DNA from: Micrasema longulum
Lineage: Eukaryota > Arthropoda > Insecta > Trichoptera > Brachycentridae
DNA: 64,000 nucleotides
Direction: 5' to 3'
NCBI GenBank assembly: GCA_022494885.1
Contig: JAGVSM010001328.1
Location: forward strand, 97,040 to 161,039
The notes beneath the pieces are model-generated. The model had not been told where the DNA came from. It made no database searches and saw only the letters and a list, made by a program, of their open reading frames with translations. The translations under genes were made by a program, and so were the position numbers. Shown in pieces: positions 20,868 through 32,639 of this stretch. The stretch's first letter is position 1, and each line of letters starts with the position of its first letter.

Positions 20868-21077
20868 GGCGTCGTGGCGCAGTTGGTTAGACGGCCGAAT
20901 GTGAAACTGGCGTCGCGGGTTCGATTCCCGCCAGTTGAAAGAAAAAAATCCATGATAGATTTTTTTCTCAATTGGTCTGGGTGTTGTGGTGAACTTTTCA
21001 TTACCTCCTTCCATATCCCTTCTTTCCCATCTGCTGACAAGCCTCTAAAATAGAGGCTTAGTGGGCCATTCCCTTTT
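20868..21077 (+). mobile_element. tRNA-derived SINE S3, copy 3 (best preserved)
   Basis: A-box (TCGTGGCGCAGTTGG) and B-box (GGGTTCGATTCCCGCC) are intact. The body has TCAATTGGTCTGGGTGTTGT and CATCTGCTGACAAGCC. It ends with a 9-bp hairpin, AAGCCTCTA-aaa-TAGAGGCTT. The head still looks like a transcribable RNA polymerase III promoter. Confidence 0.85.
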
Positions 21078-21914
21078 AAAACAAAAGCACAATTATATTT
21101 TTTTTATGTCCCGACTTGTTAGAAAATTTTGTGTTACGGTGTTAGTTCAATCTGCAGTGCCCTGTGAGGGCTCTAGCGATAACCCTTACATGAAGTTAGG
21201 TTTTTTAGGTTAGGTTTTTGTAGGTTTTTTTTTATTAAACTGGCCTTAGAAAAATTATTTCTTCATAAAATATTTATTCGTCTACTGTTTTTGATCGCAG
21301 CGGTAAACAAAATGGCTTTGATTCAAATTAAGACAAATTTTGACAAGAATAAAAATAAAAAAAACAAAATAAAATACCATATCTAATTACACTTACAAAA
21401 AGTTTTCAATGTTTATGTGAATTTTTTTAACAAGAGACAGGTATAGTAAATTCGTTAAAATAAATATTCATTGAATATTGGGCAACTTTCAAACGAGAAG
21501 CAATTTGAATAAATGGCAAAATATTTCTTTGCAATTTTCGTTCGCAAATTTGAAAAGAAACAAACTTTTCTTTTCGATTTAGTTAAACAACTTTCACGAG
21601 CATTATAAGATTCGCAAGAGCGCTTTCTCATAATATTATTACTGTGGAAGCTCGGAAGCTGTGAATGCGGGCGCGTGAAGGGTAATTTGTTCTCCGACAT
21701 TATTTTTTGTTCGTCGACAAATCACCGCCAAACTATTGTGAATAAATTGCGACTGACGATTTGGCGGTCACAGAAACTTATTCTAAATATTTATTTGCCG
21801 TGCGTTTAGCACTAACACCGTTTTAACCGCCCCCAAGTATTTGTTGGATTTGGTAATGCCATGTCTTTCTCAGTCTAGCTTTTTTCAGTTTCGGTGATGC
21901 AGAGCAGCGATTAT
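21078..21914. other. unannotated stretch
   Basis: 21180-21240 is T-rich with repeated TTAGGTTTTT. An 80-codon minus-strand frame at 21455-21700 resembles no family I know. I do not call a gene. Confidence 0.4.
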
Positions 21915-22265
21915 TTTATAATTAAAAAATACATATAAGAATTTGTTACCCACTAAGTCTAAAGACTTTTCGGTGGGACACATTTTTTATATTTTTATGA
22001 CAGGTTTATATTACATTTATTTTATTTATATTTTACAAATTTATTTATAAACAGGCACTATAAAAGTATCTAGAAGATATTTCTTCAGTTCTTTTTTTTA
22101 ATTTGAAGATCTTTCATGTTAATGATGGTTTGTGGGAGATCATTGAACAATCTTGGAACAACGCAATTTAATGTTCGCTCTCCGAAGTAATTTGTAATTC
22201 GGGGAACAAACAGGGAGCCCTTAGTTTTTAATCTAGTGTTGTGAGTGTGTTCTCGTTTTCTAGGT
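21915..22265 (-). pseudogene. LINE ORF2 C-terminus and 3' UTR
   Basis: The minus strand reads HTHNTRLKTKGSLFVPRITN and FGERTLNCVVPRLFNDLPQT, then stops: a clear LINE C-terminus. A 3' UTR of about 120 bp follows. It is truncated 5' at 22265. Confidence 0.7.
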
Positions 22266-22529
22266 TAACCAACATGAACTAAAAAATATATTTTTTTCCA
22301 ACTTTTTAATTCCTTTTTTTCCTGGTTCCTCTTTCTCTCTCCATCCAAACTCACCTAATTTTACATTCCTTATCCTTATACGTATATGAGTATCATAATG
22401 TGTATCGTATATCATAATGTACTTCAAGATTATATGTACAAGCCTTATCTGCCTTTTAAAAAACAGATGTTACTATTAATTAATAAGTGTTTTACAAACA
22501 TCTTTTAAAATACAATTTGCTTTTTAGTA

Positions 22530-23699
22530 CAACTTTTGCACCAACTTTTCTTTTGACCAGTCTGTTTTTTGGTAAGATATTGCTTTTAGAAATAAGTCCA
22601 ACAAGGATCCAACCTTGGACCTCTACTCTTTCTGATATTTATAAATGATATTGCTTTAAAAATTAAAATTTCCAAAATATCTTTTATTTGCGGATGACCT
22701 TTAAATATTCAAAATTATAAAATCAATTGATGACTGTCATAAACTACAAAATGACCTACATTCTTTGTTACCTTGGTGTCATGAAAACGACTTATTTTTT
22801 AATATAAATAAATGTATGTCTATTAAATTCACAAGAAAAATAAATAAAGCAGTTTTCAATTATTCAATCGATAACACAATTTCAATTCGAGATCTTAGGA
22901 TACTTTTTGATAACAAACTTAAATTCAACCATCACATTGACCACATTTCAAAGAAAGCGTTTAAAATCTGTGGATTTATTTTGCGAATATCTAAGCCATT
23001 CAAAAGCCCTAAAATTGCAATTACATTATATAAATCATTTGTTAGTAGTTTGCTTGAATTTAATTCTATAATATGGTCTCCTAATTATAATATCCTTATA
23101 ACGCAGATTGAATCGGTGCAACGTAATTTTTTTTAATCGTTAATATTTAGAATCGGATCTAATACTTTCATAATCAACTATTATGATCGTCTAGAGTACT
23201 TTCATATCTTTAGTTTAAAATTCAGAAGGATTTTGGCTGGTTTGATATGCCTTCACAAATTAATATCTAACTGTATAGATGCCCATTATATTTTTGGTCA
23301 GATAAACCTTAATGCACCTCGCCGTAACTTGCGTACCAATCCTGGCTTTGCTGTGGGAAATTATAAAACTAACATCGGATTCTTTTCCCCTCTGCCAAGG
23401 ATCCCCAGAACAGTGAACGAAATCTCACTGTACTGTCGATGTGTTCCTACAGCAAGGGCAGGCATTTAAGAAGCAAGCGGTGTTGTTTCTCCTAACTCGC
23501 GATGTCACACTTGCCATTTTCGCCTAGATTATGCCATATACATATCTTTTGTTAATTATACACTTTGTTAATTTAAGTAGATTTTAAGAATGTTAAAATT
23601 AAGTATGAGGGCTTACTTAAGCCTGTTGATCGGCTTAAAAAAGTATTAAAAAGTCCGCAAAAGTACTTGTAAAATACTTGAAGATTTAAATAAATAAAA
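22530..23699 (+). pseudogene. Jockey-like LINE, partial reverse transcriptase
   Basis: Translation from about 22580 gives VQQGSNLGPLLFLIFINDI (RT domain 4), then FADDL at 22687 with a stop replacing the next Lys, LPWCHENDLFFNINKCMSIK, DNKLKFNHHIDHI and LLEFNSIIWSPNY to a stop at 23136. After a frameshift the thumb continues to about 23466. The catalytic FADD is intact, but stops and shifts make it dead. The 3' UTR has GGGCTTACTTAAGCC and ends in AATAAATAAAAT. Confidence 0.85.
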
Positions 23700-24230
23700 T
23701 TAATCTAGTAAAGATAAGTCCGACTCGTAATGTAATGGTCGGTTAGATTTCCCACAATTTTCAAGGTTCCAGGTTAAAATAAAAATTTGACCTAAATGCA
23801 GGCACAAAATTTGGCGCTCCGTCCCTGTGAGATCACAAAAATTAAACAAAACAATTAAAAAACCATCACGCCGTTTCCCCATAGGGACAGACAGAGAGAA
23901 TTGAATGCCATATCACTCTGTCCTTGCACACATACCTTTCTTTCTGTTCATTCACCCATTTTCTCGAGCATGCGCCCCGATTTCTTGCGGCCACTTTTGC
24001 CATGTTCATCTTCAAGTATTTATTGGTCTTTCTCATTTTCTGCATCTACCAACATTAGCATCGTTAGTTTCGCAGTAAAGCAACCCAGCCCTCCTTTCTC
24101 GATTTCGTCAATGCTCGTGTTTGTTCAGTTCAATACCTTGCAAGCATTGTGCTCTGATAGCAGCAGAGATTTTGTGGACTGTATAGAAATTGTACTAATT
24201 ATTGAATTCTTTCGTTTGTTTCTTTTATAA
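23700..24230 (-). pseudogene. LINE 3' fragment, diverged
   Basis: On the minus strand a broken frame reads YVCARTE, YGIQFSLSVPMGKRRDG, aligning with VCQD…WRSILSAYPYGE at 17980-18070. It is followed by a 180-bp 3' UTR. The region further up to 24230 is too diverged to align with confidence. Confidence 0.5.
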
Positions 24231-24516
24231 AGCAATTCACTTTTACTATTACACGGATACCGGTACCATGTAGATGTTGATGAGATGTATATTTAGGCTA
24301 TTTACGTAACACTAATTTCACTTTGTCTGAAGTATACAGATGCAGGTATATGATAAGGATTTGTCACTTTAGAGTAACACTTTTCACAATGCGACTTGTC
24401 CACAGGACGGTAGGACAACAACAATTTGAATAAAGAAGGATGTAGGTAGGACCGAGATATTCGCAAGTTTATATGAGTTGCAAGTATAAAAAATATAAAT
24501 TCAGTACTTAAAAGCT

Positions 24517-25180
24517 TGTCTCAGAGTCCAGAGGCGGTTCCTTAGTATGTTCATAAGTTCAGTGCACTGCCAAGTAAAAATATGTGCAAATAAATAAGTA
24601 ATTTTATTGATAGTAATTTGTTGCAATATTATACTCGTAAACAGAATAATATTCAATACTAGCGCCAAAAGATCTACCGAAATCGACTCTAGCGGACGAT
24701 TTTCACATTTTGTCTACGCATGCGCAATCGTCCCTGTGCATGTTCTGTTTTACACAATTCTTTTCCCTGAATTTGTATGAAATATGTAACTTATCCTAAG
24801 ATCGTCATTTGAGGGAGATAGACAACGCTTCATACCGGTGAATCGTGCGTTAGAGGGAGAAGATAATATACATACTCCGGGCATTGCCAACGCATGCGCA
24901 GATTTGAAGTTTAAAGTGCGTTTGCAATGTCATTTTGAACATGCGTAATGACATGATATAAGTACGAATTTAGTTGATTTAGTATCCTATAACGTGCGTA
25001 TAATGTTACGTTCCTGGTTTCGATGCGCGGGCTGTCATTTGTCATACTTTTGCCCGTTTATCACGTCAGACCTGTCATATTGTTATAATATTATTGAACT
25101 TAATATACAAGTTACAAGTTGACAAAATGTAAAGAAATGCACTGCCAATGTTTTCGGTCAGGAGCCGCCAGTGTCTCAGA
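24517..25180. mobile_element. non-autonomous TIR DNA transposon, copy 2
   Basis: The 646-bp element (24526-25171) aligns end to end with 4626-5282, sharing CAGAGGCGGTTCCTTAGTAT, AGCGCCAAAAGATCTA and ACTGCCAATGTTTTC. It is flanked by the perfect 9-bp repeat TGTCTCAGA at 24517-24525 and 25172-25180. It is non-coding. Confidence 0.85.
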
Positions 25181-25737
25181 CATAAATGTATAATGCACGA
25201 GTATTGACTTTATTTGTGCAATAATCTTACGTAATTTAACCACGCAGAGATCGCATTTCGACAGAAATCAGCCTACCTGCTTTCATTCTTGTTTTTACAA
25301 TTGCTTTGCTAATTTGCTTCCACGCATAACGTTGGGCACCGGGACTCCACTGTCAATATTATTTTATGGCTTTAAATAAGCGAGCAACTGTTTTGGCTGC
25401 TAAATGACTAGTCAATCCGCTCATACGTCAACAAAAAAAAAAATCGGCTAAAATTTGGTGCACAAGTTTCCGGTAACCCGAGCTTGGTGAGGTGGGGTGT
25501 TGTTTGGGACGTGAGGGTGGTTGGGAGATATGGAAAAGGTATTACGAGAGAGGCATATGAATATACAACAATGAGAAGTATTTTTGTTTTGCTTTTCCTA
25601 ATCCGTGCAAGAAGGGTGAATATATTATATTCAGGTTGATTCTTTCCACCTGAGATACGCAGAAAAAGTGGGTTCGTGTGACATGCTAGCAAACTTCTTG
25701 GTTTATCTTGTTTTATTTATACGGACTTATCAAGTAC
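25181..25737. other. unannotated stretch
   Basis: A 94-codon minus-strand frame (25408-25692) has no recognisable domain. No repeat family is identified. Confidence 0.4.
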
Positions 25738-26152
25738 AACAATATTTTGAGTTTGTCCAAATTTTTGTAGACAAGAACTGGATTCAACTCCCTGGGGTGC
25801 TGTTTATATTATAATATTACAACAGAGATGAAGAACATTTAAGAGAAGGTAATATAGAAGTCTTGGCATCTACAGGGCTTATGACCTGTCAATGGCTGGT
25901 TTAAGTGGCCACTTTACACACTGTGTAACATTCACCATTTTGCCTATGTTTGAACATATATATTCCTTCAATTCTTTCATCTGTTGATGTTTGTGAAGTT
26001 AAAAAGCTGAAACCTTTATTTATGCGGGTGAGATTCATCCAATTGAATTATTTCACCTACATACTAGGCAACGCCTGAAAATGTTATTTTTTCAATTTCT
26101 ATACTTCTTCATGGACCAGGTAATTTATCAACAATATTTTGAGTTTGTCTAA
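25738..26152 (-). repeat. foldback repeat family A, near full-length unit
   Basis: The unit starts ATATTTTGAGTTTGTCC at 25740, passes through CTTATGACCTGTCAATGGCT and AAGCTGAAACCTTTATTTAT, and ends where the same start motif recurs at 26132. So the unit is about 390 bp and was once tandem or circular in arrangement. Family members occur at least ten times in the window. It has no coding sequence. Confidence 0.7.
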
Positions 26153-26244
26153 AGTTACATTTTTATTGTATGTCCACTTAGTTACATTTTTTTTGGATGT
26201 TTTTATTATATTTGATTTTTTTTTAAACCTGTTAGAGTTATGTA

Positions 26245-26470
26245 AAAATATTATTTATTTATTAATTTACACGCCCTACGGGCTTTTACAAATATCAAAA
26301 ATTACATTCAAGTGCAGCAGTGAAACATAAGTATGTAAATTTAGTTAAAATTAAAGATAGCATAAGAAAAACTAAACGATACAATAATAAGTAAAAATAA
26401 GGAAATGTACCAACAAAGGTATATGGGTACATAGAAAAATATTTAATAAATTTACATATGAAAACATACA
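26245..26470 (-). mobile_element. LINE 3' UTR fragment
   Basis: On the minus strand the piece ends GTAAAAGCCCGTAGGGCGTG, a GCCC/GGGC hairpin, then an (AAT)n-rich tail. Same 3'-end layout as other LINEs here, but no coding part remains. Confidence 0.5.
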
Positions 26471-26476
26471 TACATA

Positions 26477-27690
26477 TTTATTTATTTTATTTATTTATTT
26501 AATCCAATATAAAATACAATACAAATACATAGTTAACAAAATGTCTATACAATAGGTAGGTACATTCAATATATATATATTTTTATGGATATAGCCACTC
26601 CACTGGCCCACAGGCACGTTCCGGAGTGTCAGTGTATTTTTTATTCATACATAATTGTACATAATTTCACATCAATTGTGTAAAAATTTAAAAGAAATAA
26701 AAATTTAAAAGAAATAAAAAAAATAATTAGAAATTAAAATATATCTACATCAACAAAACGAAAAAGGATTTTCAAGAAACTATAATTACATTCTTATATA
26801 TGAAACATATTCCTCAGCTTCCTGTCTAGTCTTTTTAGTAATCCATTTATGTACTCTAGCTTTGAAAATATTGTTTTTCATTTTGTTCGCCAATATGTCC
26901 TTGCTTAAAAAGTTGTATAGCTTAGGGGCCAGAAAAGTATAATGCCTTTGTCCGTAATTTGTTTTTTTCTTTGGGAGCAGAAGTATTGTCTTTTGTCTTT
27001 GCCTAGTGTCGTAAATTTGTTGTCCGTCATTATGTCTGTCAGGATTTTGATGGAAATGTCTTAAAATTGTCTTTATGTATATTTGTCTTATGTCTAGTAC
27101 TGGAAATTCTGTAAAAAGTCTGTCTGTAGAGTATTGGTAAGGCTTTTTACTGGCTACTCTTAGTAAGGCTTTTTGGGCTTTTATTAATGGCTCTAATGTA
27201 GTTTTATTTGTTCCTCCCCATCCTATTATTCCGTAACTAATAGTTGATTGTGCTAGAGCATAGTATACATTAATTAGAGTTGCTTTGTTTAGGATGTTTC
27301 TAATGTTTTTAAATAAATATATCATTTTCCTTAGTTTGGTTGCTGTCTTATCTACGTGTATGTTCCACTTTAAATAACTATCAATGTGCATACCTAGATA
27401 TTTTATATGATCGACCTTTTCTATAGTTTGGCAGTCACAGTCGCTGTTTCTTGCATTTGTACATTCATGAATTTTAAGGGTTCTTTCTATTGGCTGATTC
27501 CGTTTGTCTATACTAAAAGTCAAATATTTTGTTTTGTGCGCGTTAAGTGTAAGTAAGTTATAATCTAGCCAAGTTTTCGTCTTTTCCAAGCCTTTCTCAC
27601 TTTTACTGTACACTTCTTTCCAGCTTTTAGCATGGAATAAAAGCACCGTATCATCTGCAAAAGTTACAATGCGTCCATCACATGCATATG
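26477..27690 (-). pseudogene. Jockey-like LINE, RT palm to C-terminus
   Basis: This is the longest open LINE frame in the window, from about 27690 to 26786 (about 300 codons). It carries FADDTVLLFHAKSW (catalytic motif), LNAHKTKYLTFS, IKYLGMHIDSYLKW, STISYGIIGWGG and TEFPVLDIRQIYIKTIL, then NYGQRHYTFLAPKLYNFL. The endonuclease and RT domains before FADD are missing. The frame runs on 5' into a CATACA-type microsatellite. The 3' UTR continues to an (AAAT)n tail at about 26480. Confidence 0.9.
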
Positions 27691-27790
27691 TATACATACA
27701 CACACATATACATACATGCATGTACATATATATACATACACATACATGCACATACATATACATACATATAGGTTTATACATTATTATAGA
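27680..27790. repeat. (CATACA/TATG)n microsatellite
   Basis: About 110 bp of imperfect ATACATACACATACATGCAC-type repeats sit exactly at the 5' truncation of the LINE at 26477-27690. Confidence 0.85.
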
Positions 27791-28009
27791 GATACATGAG
27801 AAAAAAAAATAGTAAATAAAGAACAATATTAAGAAATTTTATACAAATTAATTTAGAACCTTTTGAAAACTTAACCTATATTTATATTAAGACAGACGAA
27901 ATATTTCAACTTCACCATACTCGTTACCTAGCCGGTGTAGTCTAGGTATTGGTGAATTGTAATAATAATTATGACTGCCAGGAGATTAAAAAAATAACGT
28001 TAGCTTCCG

Positions 28010-28790
28010 AGTGTTTCGAACAGGTACTTTTAAGCTGATAACACTAGTTAATTCCGGTAGTTAATAAGGTCTAGCCATGTTATGTTTCGTCTGGTAAGTG
28101 TAATCATCAGTTTTTCAGGTTGTTTTTAAATTTGTTTCCAGTGTCATTTTTCAAGTGGTGAGGTAAGTCCATTGTATCATATTTTTTATAGTCTTGCGTT
28201 TGTCTTTGCTTTTTTCATATGGTAGTGTAGTTGTTGTCTGGTATTATATTTGTGTACATCAGCGTTTTTGGTTAATGGCATGTCATCATCTTGCATGTTT
28301 CCTAGTGCAATTTTGTGCTTAATTTTATCGTTTCAATTTATGTCAAATATTTTATGTCAAACTGGTGTGTTTTTTCGTACAGTTCAGTCGTAGGGGTCAG
28401 GTAGGGTAAGTTGTATGTTAGATAAATTATTTTATGTTGTTGTCTTTGTATCCTTGTTATGTCTGTCTGTTACCGGTTCTCCAGAAGGTGGCCATGCAGC
28501 TCAATTTGCTTTAGCATAATCTTCGTATATCATGGTTTTTTCCTTTTTTGGTATGAGGTCTTTATTTTTGTTGAAGAGGCTATGTAATGATGCCATTATA
28601 TTGGTGAGTCCGTATGTGTATTTCGCTCATTTAATTGTCTGTCTAGAGGGTGGGTCCTAGGTTTATCACATATTCTAGTTCTTATAAGTTTCGTTGTTTA
28701 TTTTTATGTTCATATTATGGTTCTTTTTTTGTGTTTCGAACTATATTATATTGCATTTTTGGCTTTTAGTGTTATAAAATACCATAGAAT
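28010..28790 (-). pseudogene. degenerate LINE, same family as 59030-59975
   Basis: The minus strand reads LTKNADVHKYNTRQQLHYHM, then KKAKTNARL, in a broken frame. Blocks such as GAGGCTATGTAATGAT and TTTTTGTGTTTCGAA recur in order at 59030-59840. Multiple stops; long decayed. Confidence 0.65.
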
Positions 28791-29204
28791 TAAGAAAAGT
28801 TCAGAAACCGCATACGCACGTCAAACAGAAGGCGACTAAACTGCTCTTAAAATAGTAGTTTTACGTTTTGACCCATTAGTTTCTTTGTAGACGTTGCTCA
28901 GTAAGGAACTCCCTAATTTAATTCAACAATGCCGTGTTGTGTCGTGCCGATTTTTGAACACAGTCCGATGTATTCTACATGTAAAATACATTAATATTTT
29001 TATATATGCATTTACAATTAAAGTAAAATAATATAGCTAAAAAAATAAAACTAGGACAAAAGAAAAAATAATGGGCTCGAGACAAAATTGGGCTCCGATT
29101 ACATTGGCAATTTAACATATTTATCTGTAAAGTAAGATCAATTTTTATTTATGAAAATTTTAAGATTATGGCTGTTTTTAAAATATGTTTGGTTACAGGT
29201 TCGT
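28791..29204. other. unannotated stretch
   Basis: I see no recognised feature. Confidence 0.4.
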
Positions 29205-29412
29205 TATCATCTTCATTCCCTTTCTGCACCTAATAGTGCATAGGGAACTCACTGCATTGGTAAATCAATCGCAGTGTATCTTGATCATTTTTATTATATG
29301 AAGTAAGATGATCTTACACTTCAGGTACCAGTCTATGCTAAATAGCTATGATAAATTCTAGTGTAAAAACACTTTTTCAAATAAATATTTCGTGTCAACC
29401 GTGTCGGGAATT
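29205..29412 (-). mobile_element. SINE S1 copy, head lost
   Basis: The minus strand shows the S1 body (ACTGGTACCTGAAGTGTAAG) and tail (TGCAGAAAGGGAATGAAGAT). The tRNA head ends at about 29412 (CCCGACACGG) and is truncated. Confidence 0.65.
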
Positions 29413-29779
29413 ATTGGTTGCCGAATTCACTTAATTACAGGTTACCGACGAAGATACTTTAAATTTTTAAACAAATATACACATTTTCGTACAAGAAATT
29501 CGATTTTGCTTTACAGACAAATGAAAATTAGAAATTGGCAACTCAATAACGCATTATTTGATTGGACAACAATCCAATATCTTTAAGAGTGCTAATTTTC
29601 CAACCGAGTAAAGCTGAACGTATTCCGACACATCCCGATCGCAGGTTTTGGCTGAGCTAATTTTTATTGAAACTCTTTTCCTTTGGATGATATAATTTCG
29701 AGTTTGTCCACCACCGTTTCCCAAGAAAAGTGGTTTGGTCGTAAAATTTACAAAGCGGTTTTTATTCGCATGCTGAAAT

Positions 29780-30290
29780 AGAGTAATCTCTTCATAAATA
29801 TGTCTTCATTAGAGGAACGTAGAACGAAGATGGACCGTATATCAATTTTCAAGATAATTCATGCTGAAAGTGATGTCTCTTCTCTGTTGCAAACAATCTC
29901 TTTTTATGTTCCCAACCGTGTCACCAGAAGTCGAAATTTGCTATTAATCAAATCTTCTAAGAGCAGCTTTTGTTTAAATGCCACAGTGTCCAGAACGTGT
30001 AGATTAGTCAATTCGCCGGACAATTTGGAATAGATCTTTCCGCTTTTAGCCAATCTCTTCGCCACTAATCACACCGTGAATGAAAGATTGGCATAACTAT
30101 TATTACGTAGCTGATATTTCAAACATAAAGTATAGTTTGTATAAATTAACTCTATTCAATATTTTTAAAGACAGTGAAAGGTAATTAAGATTTGTCTTTT
30201 TTTTCGTTTTTTTGTTGTATACTTTTATGTATTTTTGTGTACATGTATTTATTTACACACGGGATTGTCGTTTTTTATAATAAAAAAATG
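29780..30290 (+). pseudogene. Jockey-like LINE ORF2 C-terminus and 3' UTR
   Basis: The frame reads LEERRTKMDRISIFKIIHAE, VPNRVTRSRNLLLIKSS and CRLVNSPDNLE to a stop at 30033. A shifted frame continues YYYVADISNIKYSLYKL. Same family as 11405-11930. The catalytic part is missing. Confidence 0.75.
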
Positions 30291-30324
30291 TTTTTTTCTC
30301 TTTTTATTTAAAACAATTATTAAC

Positions 30325-30560
30325 ATATTACAACAAAGATGAATTACATTTTAAAGAAGGCAATATAGATGTCTAGGCATCTCCAGGGCTTATGACCTGT
30401 CATTGGATGGTTTAAGTGGCCACTTTACACACTGTGTAACATTCACCGTTCGGCCCATATTTGAACATCTATATTACTTAAATTCTTTCATCTGTTGATG
30501 TTTGTGAAGTTAAAGAGCTGAAACCTTTATTTATGGGAGTGAGATTCATCCAGGTAGGTG
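30325..30560 (-). repeat. foldback repeat family A copy
   Basis: Blocks ATATTACAACAAAGATGAA, CTTATGACCTGTCATTGG, TTAAGTGGCCACTTTACACA and GAGCTGAAACCTTTATTTAT align with 25790-26040. Confidence 0.7.
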
Positions 30561-30589
30561 AAATAATACAATTATATTTTGTACGCTTT

Positions 30590-31035
30590 TTTTAAAAAAA
30601 AGTATTCAAACTACTTATGAACCTTTTTTTAAAATTATTTTTTTTTATTTGTACACATCGTTTTGATTGTTTTTTTATTTTTAAGCACGTTCTTTATTGG
30701 AAACTGCTGTTTATAATGAAAATATTTATGTACCCATTATGTTGTACTTTTTATTTCTTCGTTCAATTTATATTGAAGTATTTCTTTCTATTAAATATGA
30801 TTTTTTGTAAGGTAAAAGGCACTGCGTGCCGTTTATATTAATAAATAAATGACTTAGCTCAAATCCTAACATGTAGATTACTGTTTTTTAATGCATTTTA
30901 TATCAGTTTTTATTATCCTTGTTTGTCTTTGCAACGTTTATTTATTTTATTTTAGTTTACTTTCCTACTAATATAATTTTTCTTCATGTTAGTAGTCTTA
31001 GGCAGTTAATATAATAATAATAATAATAAATTAAT
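30590..31035 (+). mobile_element. two LINE 3' UTR fragments
   Basis: 30590-30855 is T-rich and ends in the hairpin GGCACTGCGTGCC (30818-30830), then GTTTATATTAATAAATAAAT. 30915-31035 shares CTTGTTTGTCTTTGC and TTCTTCATGT with the 3' UTR at 11800-11930 and ends in (ATA)n. They are two 5'-truncated LINE tails of different families. Confidence 0.6.
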
Positions 31036-31039
31036 TTAA

Positions 31040-31640
31040 GAAGTCACGATTTATTAACAAAAAATACAATTTCTTTATCTACTACTCGTACATGTTTAAG
31101 GTAATAGATTTCTCTGGATTATGTCTAGTCTGACTACCTGTAAATGAACAATGACACGACTCTCTACTAGATAATTAATTATAATGTTTTTTAGTACATT
31201 TTCCGATTTTCCTCTACCTAAACTCAGCAACCATTTTTTCAGAAATTTATTTAATACAATCCGGGTCATGGTTTTGCAATGTTCGGGTAACATATTGAAT
31301 ATTTTGGGGCCCAGAAACCTGAAATTTCTTTGCCCGAATTCAGAGTTTGCGGACCCCATGACCCATCTTCTAGTTTGGCTTCTGGTAGTGTGAGAGTGTT
31401 CCTTTTGGGATTTGGTAATAAATACAGAAATAACGTTGAAATTAACAGCAAAGTTAAAACACATAAACATGTGCGAGACCCATATTGACATATTCTGCAG
31501 AATCACAAGCGGACACCACGAGAACAATGAACTTCTTAAGAACATCAAAGATGACGGTCCTCAGATCAATTACCGGAAACTCTCTGCGCGACCGGTCAGA
31601 AATGAGTTTATACGGGAAACGAGCGAAGTCGAAGATATAG
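31040..31640 (-). pseudogene. LINE ORF2 C-terminus
   Basis: The minus strand reads REFPVIDLRTVIFDVLKKF, then after a shift HSHTTRSQTRRWVMG, GQRNFRFLGPKIFNMLPEHC and LNKFLKKWLLSLG. This matches the FPVLDIRQIYIKTIL…FLAPKLYNFL order of the 26786 LINE. At least one frameshift lies between the parts. Confidence 0.7.
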
Positions 31641-31654
31641 TACACTGATGCAGA

Positions 31655-31865
31655 TCCCGTTGAAGATTCTGGAGACACTGCCTAAACAGAATGAGTAGCG
31701 ATAGACTAGTGTCCTCAGCAGTCAAAGAAAAGCCTTCCGGACGCGCGGCGCCCACCTGGAAGACCCCCTAAGTAGCGATGGGTGGATAGTTGGGCCTTAT
31801 GGCGATTGGGTAGTCTGAGAAGAACAGATCGTCAGATTTACAAAAGGACAAAGAAGAAGAAACGT
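31655..31865 (+). pseudogene. possible RTE-like LINE 3' scrap
   Basis: The frame at about 31675-31765 reads RHCLNRMSSDRLVSSAVKEK and PSGRAAPTWKTP, loosely like the G-H-V-x-RM…KPSG.R..GRP.KRW end of RTE-type ORF2. The piece ends in AAAGAAGAAGAAACG. Weak similarity; could be chance. Confidence 0.3.
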
Positions 31866-32089
31866 ATATTCTATCGCACTGAAATTGTAAAAAAAAGCAA
31901 ACGAAAAATGCTTCAAAAATGGCAGCATAATAGTCTAACTCCATATTATTTTCCTATGTGGCTTAATATATTGTAGGTACGCTTTGCCCGTTTAATAAAA
32001 GTACCATCACTATAGAAAACGCGGAAATATTAAAAATTTCATTTTAATATTCCTGTATAATGAATTTTGAATGCCGAATTTTTTAAGTG

Positions 32090-32365
32090 CATTCTTAGAC
32101 ATTTTTTATGTCCGGACTGATGAAGATTACAGTTCTGCGTGTGAAACAGAACCAGAATCCTGGACGAGTGTTTTCGACGTTTTGGCGTCTCTCAAGTAAC
32201 AATCCTGAAAAAATAATTCGAGTGCAAAAAAGTGTAGTGGTTGGCGCGTTCATCTAGCATACTCTAGGTCCTAGGACCGATTCCTGGGAGAGCGACATGA
32301 ATTATTTTACTGTCCCTGGACTGGCACTGGAAGCATAATACTTATCATCTTACAATTCCACGAGC
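32090..32365 (+). mobile_element. SINE S1 copy with 5' extension
   Basis: The 5' extension (CTGATGAAGATTACAGTTCT, GTGTGAAACAGAACCAGAAT) leads to the tRNA-like head (GTGGTTGGCGCGTTCATC, then GGACCGATTCCTGG) and the S1 body (CTGTCCCTGGACTGGCAC). The extension begins with CTGATGA, a 19-base spacer and GAAA, see findings. Confidence 0.65.
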
Positions 32366-32639
32366 GAACGATACTTTCGGCTGCAGTTTTCTTAGCAAAA
32401 AAAGTGACTCAGCAAAACATCCCGCAAATGCTGTTTTTTTCGCAAATTTTCATAATTTTCCATGATTGAAAAAAATATAATGCGCACAAGCAAAACAAAC
32501 ATCGTTGACTGATTTTGACAGCTTATGAATAGAGCTTCAAAATGACGTATGACGTAATGTATGTCAATGATTTGCTACAGTGCATACACTAGTGCTGACA
32601 TCTAGTAACAAAGTGCGGTTTTAAAGTTATAGATTAAAT
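32366..32639. other. unannotated stretch
   Basis: No recognised feature; a short inverted-looking CTAGTGCTGACATCTAG at 32590 is noted. Confidence 0.35.

Noticed and set aside
20868..20937. Functional tRNA gene
   Set aside because: A- and B-boxes are good, but the sequence recurs with a common body and hairpin tail, so it is a SINE head; acceptor pairing is not convincing.
21455..21700. 81-codon minus-strand frame
   Set aside because: No domain or similarity recognised; length is expected by chance.
25978..26030. CTGTTGATG…CTGAAACC in family A as a hammerhead core
   Set aside because: The core would need CTGANGA; CTGTTGA breaks two invariant positions and no flanking stems form.
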